Positions 1 through 12,200 of a stretch of 64,000 nucleotides of DNA are shown here, one piece after another. Numbering within the stretch: the stretch's first letter is position 1; each line of letters starts with the position of its first letter. The notes under the pieces were generated by a model, which saw nothing but the letters and a program-made list of their open reading frames with translations, made no database searches and was not told the origin of the DNA. This DNA comes from Wuchereria bancrofti (Eukaryota > Nematoda > Chromadorea > Rhabditida > Onchocercidae): assembly GCA_005281725.1 (NCBI GenBank), contig SSBO01000003.1, positions 8,275,621-8,339,620 on the forward strand, in the 5' to 3' direction. A program made the position numbers and the translations under genes.

Positions 1-145
1 TTCATTTTTAATTTTATTCACTCGAAACGATTAATTTTTAATATTTATTGCACATAATTTTATGCCTTATTTTCTCATTTATCAGTTATCTCATTTATCA
101 TTTATCCAACTGAATTTTAAGTTTGAAATGTTCAATTAATTTTTG

Positions 146-154
146 TATTTTCAG
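146..154 (+). promoter_or_regulatory. Splice acceptor 5 nt before CFAP20 start
   Basis: A pyrimidine-rich TTTTCAG-type acceptor ends at 154, five bases before the ATG at 160. This spacing is typical of spliced-leader trans-splicing in nematodes, though a 5' UTR cis-intron would look the same. No upstream coding exon was recognised in 1-145. Confidence 0.5.
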
Positions 155-159
155 TGCAA

Positions 160-1855
160 ATGTTTCATAATACATTCCAAAGTGGATTACTTTCTGTATT
201 ATACAGTATTGGAAGTAAACCATTACAAATTTGGGATAAAAAGGTTAGTTTTAATTTCTCAAAATTTTCAAACTTATTACTATTTATTTTTTCAACCTGT
301 AATAAGGTACTTTCAAGATTTAATTTAAATTAAATAGAAATAATTAGAGGAGAAAAAAGCGGTCTCCGGCATATTTCATCTGATTTTAGGTTCGGAATGG
401 GCATATAAAACGGATTAACGATGAAGATATACAGTCACTAATAATCGAAATATTGGGCACAAATGTAAGGTGAGAGTCTACAGTTGACATTTAAATATGT
501 ATTTTTTAAATCCCGAATGTTTATTTAGCGGATTATGTGAAATAGTATGATTAGAAGTAATTTGCAACTGTAAACTTACAAATTATAAATTTGATAATGG
601 AATGCTATAAATTATAAACTGCTAAAAATCCTTATAATAACCATTACTTTAAGCACCATTTTCAAATAAATGTGTTTAAAATGTTGTATGTTTTATTGAA
701 AAATTTTTTAGCACTACATATATTTCATGTCCATTGGATCCGAAGAAGACATTGGGAATCAAATTACCATATTTGGTAATGATTGTTAAAAATATGAGAA
801 AATATTTCACATTTGAAGTCCAGGTTTGCAATTCATTTATTTTAATTATAACCTATTAACTCTTTGACCGTTTTTCTCGAACCTATAAAGACATATGAAG
901 AAAACGATTTTATTTTGTTGTCAGATATATTGTAACTTCTTTTCTTGATACAAATTCTAATTGATATTATTGCCGAAGAAGGAAAGTGACAGTGGTAATG
1001 TTCCTAAGCTTATTTATTTAATAAATATTTAAGATTTTTCTCTTCTTTGATGTGCAATTTTTTTTTTCAATAGCTAAAAATATGACAGGTTTCAAATATT
1101 AAACCCATTTCACTCATTAGTTTGATTTATTAATGTGTAATTAAATCTACATTTTTTGACATCCACTAATTCTGTCCTTCTTGTAAAACTTTAGCACAGA
1201 AAAAATTTTTACATCTATTATATCAGCAGTGAAATGTAAACTAGTAGTACCTTTAAGTGTGTATGATTTTGCAGATACTTGATGATAAAGGCGTGAAGCG
1301 ACGTTTTCGAGCATCTAATTTTCAGTCCAACACTCGAGTTAAACCATTCATTTGTACAATGCCTATGAGATTAGATGAAGGATGGAATCAGATTCAGTTC
1401 AATTTGGCTGATTTTACTAAACGAGCATATGGTACAGCTTATGTGGAAACTCTTCGTATACAGGTTCATCTTATTTATCATTTATAATCATCGTTTATGA
1501 TAAATTGGTTTAATTTTGTACGAAATATGGATTCACGTATTAAATATTTTTATTGAATATGAATGTTTCTTTCTGTTTTTTTTTTACTCACTTCTTCATA
1601 TAATTTTTTCGATAAATTTAGATCCATGCGAATTGTCGTATTCGACGAATTTACTTTGCGGATCGATTGTATTCAGAAGATGAACTTCCTGCTGAATTCA
1701 AGCTGTATTTGCCGATTAAAACTGGCACCCAAGGAGCTGGCTCTTCACCAACAAGTGACGATGATCCGACAGTCGCAACGGTAAATACTTTTTACAATTT
1801 AGTGTTTTCTGTGTTTTATCAAGTCAAAGCTTTGAGGATAAAACACAGTTTCTAA
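160..1855 (+). CDS. CFAP20: CFAP20, cilia- and flagella-associated protein 20
   Basis: Orthologue of CFAP20 (BUG22/GTL3), a small, highly conserved inner-junction protein of axonemal doublet microtubules that affects ciliary beating and tubulin modification. Exons: 160-243, 390-469, 712-823, 1275-1463, 1622-1780; all introns are GT-AG and phases agree. The protein begins [16 protein letters not shown] and contains [56 protein letters not shown] and [15 protein letters not shown], matching the family almost residue for residue over about 190 aa. After that the tail diverges (Gly/Ser/Asp-rich). Base 1781 begins a good donor (GTAAAT), so either a short unseen last exon follows or translation reads through 24 codons to the TAA at 1853-1855; the end is therefore uncertain. 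Up to 1780 there are 208 codons, against about 193 in human. The next gene, DIS3, is on the same strand about 0.6 kb downstream. Confidence 0.96.
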
Positions 1856-2469
1856 GGAAATGAAAAAGAATGAAAGAAATGAAAAATTTAATCAGCCGTT
1901 GATATCTCATATAAGGTGATGAAATTTGAGGCTCATATAGAATGATAATGTTTCTGCATTTCAAAGTATTGTGACGTATTGTAACGTTTTATAACTGTAG
2001 CAAAAATTCCTGGATAGTAGTAAAACAGTGGAAGTTAGATAAAGTTTCTATAATTATAAAGTTTTTCAGGATAGTCGCGTATGATTATCCAGTAGAGGTC
2101 GTAAAAAATACTTAATATATCATATGTTTGTGCTTTGACGATGGAAGTTCGTCTTAATATTCATATTTCGCATTAGCAGAAGCAGTGATTTGTACGTATA
2201 TTGTGATCTCATTGAACATATTGCATGTTAACTTGTTTATTGTATAAATGAAGTTAATCAGCTTGTCTTTTCTCTGTTGTTCAGTTTATTTCATAAACTT
2301 ACTACTTTTATCTTTAAAAGATTTTCGAAATCATCTTCAAGCAAATTTTCTCCACTTATTCACTGTGAATTGAATTTTTTTTAAACAAGAAATGACAAAG
2401 GTAGTATTGTATTTGTCGCATTTTTGAAATGAATAGTGATTCATTTTGTAATTTCTATTTTGCAGTGAA
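1856..2469. other. Intergenic spacer CFAP20-DIS3
   Basis: AT-rich spacer with no open frame that I can support. It must hold the CFAP20 3' UTR and possibly a short last CFAP20 exon. It ends in the acceptor TTTTGCAG (2458-2465) four bases before the DIS3 ATG, consistent with trans-splicing of DIS3. Confidence 0.5.
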
Positions 2470-5400
2470 ATGCTTGAACTTAATGTAAAGCAAAGTGGAA
2501 TAAGTAAACGCGTCCTGAATGTACTTTACAGGAAGACAAAAAGTGGTAAAATTGTAAAAGTAAGGTTTAGTCTTCTGCGATTTCGTTTCATTCTTCTTTC
2601 TAAAAATATTGGTGGTTTCTCAATATTTATTTTTGATATTAAGAATTTTTGATTGGATAACTGAGATATTACACTAAGTAGATTGGTTTTTCATTTTTGC
2701 AGCGAGTACATGAACAATATCTAAGAAATGATATTGGTTGTGGATTGGATTCATGTAAAAGTTGTCAACCGATTGAGGGTCACTCGCTTACCAATTTGGT
2801 TGTTCAAATTTCATCTGCAGTACCTATCAATCATGCTATCATTCTTGATTCTTCAGCAATAATCCGTTTTCATCATTTGTTCGACAATTTCAAATTCACG
2901 TCAGTATTTTATTTTTTATGAGATGTCGAAATGTTTGACTTTTTGATGTATTATTTCTCTCAGATGTTCACGTTTTCTTTTCAGGAACATTATCATTACA
3001 CAGACTGTTTGGGAAGATGTGAAAAGATCAAGTCCACCATCTTACAAGTCAATGTATACATTGTGCTATGACAGTCCGGACAGGAAAATTTACGTTTTCA
3101 TGGATGATTTTCATTATGAAACTCATCTTGATCGTATTGCAGGTGAAAGTGAAGAAGAGAGGTAGGTGAATTTGAGGTAATTTAGTATTTTCAATAATTT
3201 TTCTATGAAAAAAAAAAAGAAAGAAAAACAAAACCATGTTTTGCTTCAGAGAATTTGATTTATTTGGTATTTTTTTTATTGATACACTGATTTTCTTGGT
3301 ACTGAATTGACAATTTTTATGTCATTGATTAGTGACTAATTTTTGAGGCTAACTAGATCGCTTATAACATGTGCCAAGTTCTATGAAAATCACTGGAAAC
3401 AATTGTCTATAATTCCTATTATTGTATGTGGTACCGCTGTAAGCAAAGAACAGTTGAAGAAACAATTTGAAAATGTCTTCACTTTACAGGAATACATTGA
3501 AGGTTTAAATTTTTTATTTTTAATTTCTATCATATAAAGCTATTACAGTTTAATACTGTCAATGTTTGCTTATTACTTTCATTATTAGCACATTTTCATA
3601 TATGTAAAGAATTTTCAGGCATGGAAGATAATACTGATTTGCTCGATAAACTGGCCGTCTACAGTGCAGAGTGCGATGGTCGAGGACGTATTTTGTTTCC
3701 AGAGTACTTGGCTCACGATATGATACAAAATGGGATTCGAAATGGAAAATTTAAGAAAGCAACATTTCAGGTTTGCATTGATTACTTCATATATATATAC
3801 TATCACTGTCACATAATTTTACTCAGCTTGTTATGTGGTCCAGTAAAACTGTTTTGAACGAAAACTATCTTCAAGTTTCTGAAAATATATTTTAGTTTTT
3901 ATAAAGATTTCAGGGATTTTATTCTGCAAAAATTCCAAGAATTTATCTTACAGATCTGCAAATTCAGCAGTTTATCTTACAGACTTGTAAAAATTCATAT
4001 ATTTATGCATTCATAAATATTTGATTTCAGGTCTCTCGTGAAAATTACACGGAAGCATATGTTCATGTTGATGAAGGGACTACGTGGTTTATTCAGGGTC
4101 GTATCAATATGAATCGTGCTGTGAATGGTGATACTGTTGCTGTGGAACTGTTACCAGAATCCGAGTGGACTTGCCCGCAAAAAGTTATTCGAGTAAATAT
4201 AGCTGTCTATGCTTTTATTTAACTTTTTTTTTTCTTTTTCATTTTTGGAAAACCTTCCTTTTGTCGATACGATGATTGCAGTTCCATTGAAAACTTGCAT
4301 GTAAACAAAATTAGCAAGTTTTTTTTTTTCTAAGTTACGAGATGTGGAAGAAATTGAAATGAAAGATGCAGTTGATAAAGAGGAAGACAAAGATGAGGAA
4401 GAAATCCAGCGGAAAAAGCCACGAATGGAAGATAAAATTCCTTCTGCTAGAGTAGTTGGAGTTATTAAACGAAATTGGCGTCAATATTGTGGAATGATTT
4501 TGCAGCCCGCTGTGAAAGGTTTTGCTTAATATGATTGATTTAATACCTAATATGATAACTTCAAAGTTCTCTTCTTTGATATGATGCAACATTTGTAATT
4601 TTTACAAATTACTCATTGCATTTCCAGATTGTTTCTTCAACATCATTTTTTCCTTCTCTTGTTTATTTTGGTAAAAACTAATGAGTTGCTGAATTTAATC
4701 TAATATTTCTGAGATGCAAGCATCATTTTACGTTTTCTTTACTTTGTAAAACAGACGAGGTTTTTATTTTTATATTTGCAGAATAGATAAGACAATAAGC
4801 GAAGATAACATTATTGCTAGGTGTAATCATCATTTGTACAGCTAATTGGATAAACATTTATGCTATTCAAAGCAGATGCTATCATATTATTTTGTTCGCA
4901 AAATTCATTTGCAGATTCAACACGTGTACTATTTGCTGCAGCGGAACGACTTATACCTCGTATACGAATTGAAACACGTCAGGCTGAGCATTTGAAAGGA
5001 AAACGGATTATTGTTGCGATTGATAGCTGGCCTAGAGATTCACGCTATCCAATTGGACATTATGTGAGAAGTATTGGCGTAGCAGGTGATCGTGAAACAG
5101 AAAATGAGGTATAACTTTGACAACAACACTTTTTTTTTTTCGATTTTTCACTTCAAAATACTTCTGGATAAAACTTTGTACTCTACATTTTTTACTATAT
5201 ATCTAGATTTATTTTTAATCTTTTATCTTCCGGTTTATTTTGGCTTTTTAAACAATAGTAGACTTTATTTTGAAGGTATTATTATTGGAGCATGATGTAC
5301 CACATGGACCATTTTCGGATGCAGTTTACGCATGTTTACCTGAAGTTCCTTGGCATGTACCTAATGAAAGTCATCGAAAAGATCTTCGTTCATTGACAAT

Positions 5401-8400
5401 ATGTTCAGTTGATCCGCCCGGTTGTACCGATATTGATGATGCTTTTCATTGCATTCAAATTGCATCAGATCGCTATGAGGTTATTATTTCATCATTATTT
5501 TTCATTCCTCAATTTTATTTTGATCTTAGATTATCTATTAATCACTATTTCCGGTTGGTGTTCATATTGCGGACGTTTCACATTTTGTTAGGCCAGATAC
5601 AGCAATGGACGCAGAAGCAGCTCATCGAGGAACAACTGTTTATCTTTGTGATAAGTAAGTGTCTCGTTACTCTAAAATGTAAATAAATGTAATGACATTT
5701 AGAAGTAAGAAAAAAAAAAAGATGTTGCCATCATCAAGACTTTCATACGATGAATGTTCGGTTATTTGGCTGTTTTTTATACCTTACTACCAGATTGAAC
5801 CCCAGTTATTACTAGCATGAATTACGAATTATTATATTATTCGAAAAGGTCGAATGGTTCCTTTAAATCGTTGATTAAGCTGTTGATGATTACATTCTGA
5901 TTTTTTTTTTTTGATATATTTTAGACGTATCGATATGTTGCCAGAACTACTTTCAAGTGATTTATGTTCACTTCGCGAAAATGTCGATCGTTTGGCTTTT
6001 TCAGTAATTTGGACACTGACATCCGATGCTGATATCATTGATATTAAATTTCATAAATCTCTTATACGTTCCAGTGGTGCACTTACATATGAGCAAGCTC
6101 AGAATAGGATCGATGATCCTTCTATGGTTAGTCTGTTCTGTATTTTATTTCTGAATGCTTGATGCAAATAGATACGTATTAATATACAGTCTTTAGTATT
6201 ATTAGATGATTTATGTCACATACTGTAGACTTTAAAAGTATCAAGTCAAGGAGAATAAGACGAAAGAATGAACACTGATATTGCAATAAGAGATGTGATA
6301 AATTATGTTTGTTCTTATTATTGTTTTATTGGCTTCTTTTATCATTAAATTTTATTGTATTGTAAAGAAATTATGAATAATTTAATTGAGCTAGTTTAGG
6401 AGGAGTTCAATTTAGAATTTTGCGTAAATATTCGATGGATCAGTGAGCATAGTTGTTCGCTCCTTATTTTAATAATTTTTTTTTTTTCAGTCAGATTCTA
6501 TAACTATGGGATTGCGAACATTATTGAAGCTATCAAAGAAGCTAAAAGCAAAAAGGCATGCTAATGGTGCTTTAACCTTAGCATCTTCTGAAATTCGATT
6601 TAGCATAGATTCTGAAACTAAAGACCCGATCAGTGTAGAAGAGAAGAAGATGCTAGCCACGAACAGTATGGTCAGATTTATTACTATGTAGTTTATTAAG
6701 TTATGCATTTGTTATGTACTTATTAATCTGTCCGTTAATATAATTGTTGTCTATTTAAGGTATGCATTTTTAATTTGTTCAGATCCATTTTTTTTTTTTC
6801 TTCAACTATATTTTTGTTATAGGTTGAAGAATTTATGCTGCTTGCAAATATCTCAGTTGCAGAACGCATAACAGCAGATTTTCCTGATTGTGCTTTACTT
6901 CGGCGACATCCAATTCCACCGGAAGAAAATTATAAGCCAGTGGTTGATGTAAGTAAAAAGATTTTTGCATATGTTCATTCTTTACCTTCTCTTCTGTTCA
7001 GATACTAAAATCATTGAAAAAAATTTAAATTTAATAGTTTTGAGTTGTAAATTTAGATGGCAAAGGCGAAAGGCTTTAAAATGAATGTTGAAAGTGGAAA
7101 AGCGCTTTCGGAAAGCTTAGATGATGCTGTGGATCCGAATAACGCAATGCTTAACACACTCTTTCGAATGTTAACAACACGTTGTATGACACAAGCTGTG
7201 TATTTCTCAGCAGGTTCTTTTTTTTTTTCTTTTAATTTTGATTACTATTTTATGCAGTTTATTATATTAAGTCTGTGACAATTATTTATTTTTGTCCAAA
7301 CTTTATTTTAGTTTCTTTTGATTTTTTATCAAGTAATACTTAAATGTACTGAAGACTGATATCATTGCAAATTTTATTTGTCACCTTTATTAGCTCAACA
7401 TAAGATAGAGTTTATTCTAGGATCGTTGCCAACTGAGCAATACGTTCATTTTGGGCTTGCTGCTCCAATCTATACTCATTTTACATCACCAATACGAAGA
7501 TATGCAGATATAATGGTTCATCGATTGCTTTCTGCTTCAATTTGCGCTGATTCCACTTTTCCCGAAATGTTAAAAGGTGATTTGGTCAGCAAAATTGCAA
7601 ACAATCTGAATTACAGGTTAGCAGTGAAAAAAATCTATCCATTTTAAAATTCATTTGATTAGGAAGTTATTCAGTATATCGTACTTAAAGCAAAATTTAC
7701 AATAAGGAAAGTTATTGTATTTTTTAAAAAAAAATGATGTATAAAATAAAACTTTGAAATATCAAACTGTACTTTTCTCCTTAAATTGTTTTTTTTTTTC
7801 AACTTTTATTCCAAGTTTCATTGTTTTTTTTTTTATTTTTTAATATGCGTAAAGTTTTCGCTTTTCAGACATAAACAAGCGCAGTATGCGGGTAGGGCAT
7901 CGGTTTCGCTCAATACATTGCTTTACTTCAAGGGTCGTGCTGAATTACATGATGGTTTTGTGATGGGTATCCGGAAAAATGGCATTCAGGTAATTAATAG
8001 TTTTTCATAAAATCGATTTTTTAGAATCCCAAATTCTTTTAGATCTTGTATTTTTCAACTTAAACTAGTCTTCTTAAATATCATTCACTTTAAATGATTT
8101 ATTTTGTCACTGAGAAGAATATAATTAATTGTTACATTTTTACAAAGGTGTTTTTTATAGGTATTTGTACCAGCATATGGTTTTGAATCGATCGTTGTTT
8201 TTCCGTGTGGATCAAATTATCAAGTAACAGATGATTTGTTAATGGCGGAAGGTGTAGAAGTGAGGAATTTCCAACGTATCACGGTGAAACTTTCGCTAGA
8301 TGAGACTGATGTGCAACACATTCGCTTGGATATGAAATTGGTTTCACCAAAAATTCCTGGATTCAGTGTTGATTACATCCTTTCGGCTCCAGAAGAATGA
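2470..8400 (+). CDS. dis-3: DIS3/RRP44, exosome 3'-5' exoribonuclease
   Basis: Catalytic subunit of the RNA exosome: RNase II-type processive 3'-5' degradation of nuclear and cytoplasmic RNA, including pre-rRNA spacers. Exons: 2470-2559, 2703-2899, 2985-3161, 3348-3502, 3619-3770, 4031-4192, 4335-4518, 4915-5108, 5276-5479, 5554-5654, 5925-6126, 6491-6670, 6823-6948, 7057-7213, 7394-7616, 7869-7989, 8161-8400. Total 954 aa (human 958). Order: CR3 cysteines C43/C48/C51 after [12 protein letters not shown] domain (about 75-200); cold-shock OB folds (about 240-430, ending [20 protein letters not shown]); RNB domain with [13 protein letters not shown], whose metal ligands are about D483, D489, D491 and D492, then [44 protein letters not shown]-terminal S1 region. 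Two oddities: intron 9 ends in CG, and the PIN site keeps D79 and E106 but has T157 and G183/T184 where acidic residues are expected. Confidence 0.96.
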
Positions 8401-8600
8401 ATGCTATCATACTGTCTTAAGTCATCTGATAATGTATACATATTGTTATATTCTCTTTTTATCCATATTTCATTTCATTTCCTTACACCAAATTATGTTT
8501 ATTCGATAAGTAAGACTAATCATTTTGTAACAAATGATAGAAAATCTCTGCTAGGTTTTAATATCATTTGAAAGCAATCGTGATATTATTTGCAGCTCAT

Positions 8601-8694
8601 TTGATATCATTTAGAAGTATTTTTTATTTCAGAAAAGTTTATGTTGTTATCACTTGTTTGTTTTTCAATAAAAAATCTCATTTTTCATTAAATG
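8601..8694 (+). repeat. Diverged direct repeat, copy 1
   Basis: Starts TTGATATCATTTAGAAGTAT and includes TGTTATCACTTGTTTGTTTT and a TTCATTAAA end. A second copy starts at 9081. It contains the candidate DIS3 poly(A) signal. Confidence 0.8.
8667..8672 (+). terminator. Candidate DIS3 poly(A) signal
   Basis: AATAAA about 267 bases after the DIS3 stop codon, the first consensus poly(A) signal downstream on this strand. No transcript evidence. Confidence 0.45.
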
Positions 8695-9080
8695 TTCTCA
8701 CCGGCTAACAATATCATCTGTTATTCAGGATTGTTGATAGGTTTTGCAATTTTGCATAGTTTGGAGATGTGAATGTGAATGAATATGCAAAATTTCCGTA
8801 TGCTATAGTTTTTCATGAATGTTCGAAATCTTTTCTCCACAACAAACTGTGAAATGCACAAAGAGTGATAGAATTACGTTCAAAAAGAAAGAAAAAAAAA
8901 GGGAACACCAAAAATTCAAATGAGAGTTTCCCAGTTTTAATGATTTTGTAATTTCAAAACTTTAAGCTTAAACAACATAACAATGGTACAACAATCAACA
9001 ATGATATGAAACAAAGTGGGGGAAGGAATAATCAGTGGTTTTTTCTCTTTGAATTTACAGCAATACATGCAACTCGCTGC

Positions 9081-9175
9081 TTGATATCATTTAGAAGTAT
9101 TCTATTTTTTGGAAAATTTCATGCTGTTATCATTTGTTTGTTTTCTAATAAAATATCATTGCCTTTTCATTCATT
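9081..9175 (+). repeat. Diverged direct repeat, copy 2
   Basis: Second copy of the 8601-8694 repeat, 480 bp downstream: the same 20-base start, then TGTTATCATTTGTTTGTTTT, an AATAAAA and TTCATTAAAC. The 8.4-9.3 kb spacer between the convergent DIS3 and UTP10 genes otherwise shows only AT-rich sequence. Confidence 0.8.
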
Positions 9176-9299
9176 AAACGTAAAGAATGCTTTGACAATA
9201 AAGCCTAAAGCACTGTAACTTGCGATACTGTCCTCCCCAGACGAAATTCATCAATAAAATATAAACAAAAAACAACATAACAACATATAAATCATAGAA

Positions 9300-12200
9300 T
9301 TAAGCGTATCCCTCCGTGATTTCTTCGCCAAAGTTCTTTCGCAAAACGCCAATTACTGCATCACATTGCATTTCAACTTTTCTATTGTCATCTGAAAATA
9401 TGACATACAATTTGAAGAACGGAAAAAATAAGCAATAGCAAAAATAGGAAACTGCTACACAACATTAACACCTATCTACCGAAAATATAGTCATGAAAAA
9501 GAATTTCACTTCACCACCATTACTACTATTAAATGTCTTTTAAAAAATATACCTTCAAGAAGTTCACTTAAGAATGGCAGCACTGATGGTAACGTTGGTG
9601 CAACTGCATCACCCATATGCTCAAATAACCACTCCAAAACTAATAACGTGCGGTAACGAACCTAAAATGATCGTATTTCATTCATTACAGACAAAATGTT
9701 TTGAAAGCAGCATTAATAAAGCGGTAAGTAAATTACACTATACACTATCATATACCTCCAAAGTAAATCAGAAGTAAAGTTAAGCATTAGAAACAACTGT
9801 CCAACAAGTCCTACCCTCCTTGCAAATGGCTAATGCTAGCATTTCAGCACCTGAAGATCAACAAATGCAACATATTTCTGAAACTCGTATGACTTATTAT
9901 TTCTTTTTTCTATAAAAACAATACCTTCGAACTTCGACTCCGCGTTTTCATCATGATTTTGTTAAATACATCCATAAGAACTTCATTTTGGCAATCGATA
10001 ATATTATAGAAGCATTCAGCTAGATGTGGTACGCAACGAAGCTCATGACCCGGTATATCTTTATTTTCTAATTCATTCACCAGTAAATCCAGCACGATGT
10101 TTGCACGTTCTCTGAAAATTTATGGTGAAATTTGATTTAAAGAAAAGCAAAACCTATACCTACCGTCTCATTCAAAAGAAAAACCCATGAAAATATAGTT
10201 TTAGGACACACAGAAGTAGTCATTTATGATTTTCGTAAGAAAGTTCTCAGTTACTGATATTTTCGTAAGATGAAAGAAAAGTCCAGTATAAACTGACGAA
10301 GTGAAAAACGCTGGATGACGAGCACAGTTCGTTACAAAATCAATGACAACGGTCAACAAATGATCTACTGAAATAGCAGCAATATTAGCTGAATCTTCGC
10401 CATCGTAGAATATCAGTGACTGAGAATCTATAAATAAGCATTCCGATTAGAATTCGAGGTTTTAAAACTTTAAACTTGAGAAATTCACAATGATATATAT
10501 ACCTAATAAAAAAAAAGATACCTGTTGTATGAGAATTGCATCGCGAAAAGATATCCGGCAGGAAACCAAAAAATCGGCCAAAATGTGGTAATGATAAATT
10601 TTTGTACGATTCATAGAAGCTGAATTAATATATGAAATCAAATTTTTGCTAAGCAAAAGTGCTCGTATTAAAGAATGCAAAAAAACTCCATCAGTGAAAT
10701 AACTATACCAACTGCTTCTTGAGAACAATGATTTAGGATGTTTGTTAAACTTCAAATTTTAATAAGACGATGTAGTGTTAAAATAATAGCATCATACAGT
10801 CATTTAGAGGTGTGTGATCACAAAAAAACCAAACCTCATAAGTTAAAAAAAAAATTCAAAACATCTTCAAAGCATTCTTTTTCCGGAATATTTCGAGGAG
10901 CAACCTACCGATTTAAAAATCTAAATGTCGTAATCGAACGATATCGCATTTCTATTTTGGCTTTAGGTGATATGGCGTCTTGTAAACGCGTATGGATGGA
11001 TTTAGTCACTGTCCGGAATTCATTTTCAGACAAATTATCAATAACCTCCAAAAAACTATCGATAATCATTAGTTCGGCACTATCGATGGCATCACTTTTC
11101 TGCAAAATTGCAAGCTTAACTTCCTATTTATATGAAATTGCAACCAATGAAAATTTCCAATCAATTTCAATCAATGAAAACGTTCCAATCAATGAAAAAA
11201 GTCTTTATTTGAAAATTATTTATAAATTCAAATAACTTACTCCTAATTTCGCATTATTCAGGCGTATATCAAGGCCATGGAAATAAATATCGCACACACG
11301 AACGACGAATTTTAGCAATATTTCTCTATTTTTAATATCACTAAGCAACGAAAATATCTTGAAAAGTATACCCACAGCTGCCTAGAAATATAACAAAGTA
11401 AAAAACGAAGTTGAAATAAATTTCCAAAACAATTTTTTCCCTATCTAGCTATTTTTTTATTTAATTTCATGACATTAATTTCGACCTTACGATCCATACA
11501 ACCATTTCCGCCTATCTTGCTTCTACAAAATTTCATCAACACGCTAAAAGGTTTGAAAGGTGTTTATTGAAATAGCAAAATTTTCAATTAAAGTATTCTA
11601 TGATTGGAGATAGATTAGCAACAAGCTGGAAGAAGCAGGGCAAGGGTTTTAGAAAATACATACTAATAATATGTTGACATTTTTCAATAGATACTTTTGC
11701 TTTTTTTTCATCAGATTCGACTTCATAAACCTTCAGGATGAACAAAATGTTAAATGAAATGAAAACAAAAACTTGCCGGTTCAACTATCAAAGTATTGCA
11801 GGCTTCATCAAAAGCATCTAAAACAACCCTTAGCTCCATTTTCGACAGTGAGCGACATATGTAGGAAATTCGTTGTTGAACAGCTGAAAATTTATTCACC
11901 GGTTGATTTGGCTGAGTAGAACAATCCTGAAAAAAAAATTTATATGAAAGATTTTTCTCCACAAACATTTATACTGGCGAATACAGCGAAAGTGATATAA
12001 AACAAATAGAGGACTATGCTAAGTAAAATAACTTTGATCTCTCTAATTCCTATTTTTATTTTTCAGACCACTTTTATTCTTTTGCGCTGCTTTGAAGTAA
12101 CTTGAATAAATTTTGTAACATAAGGTATTTGTCCCTTAAACTGAACGAAAACTACGTCAACTAAAAATCCACCAATAACAAATTTGCTCCTGTTTTCTTT

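Noticed and set aside
10231..10297. Extension of UTP10 exon 28 to a later donor at 10254
   Set aside because: That donor leaves phase 0, but exon 29 needs phase 2. The GTCAGT donor at 10297 gives the right phase and joins FFTS to ERANIVLDLL, which resembles the human sequence.
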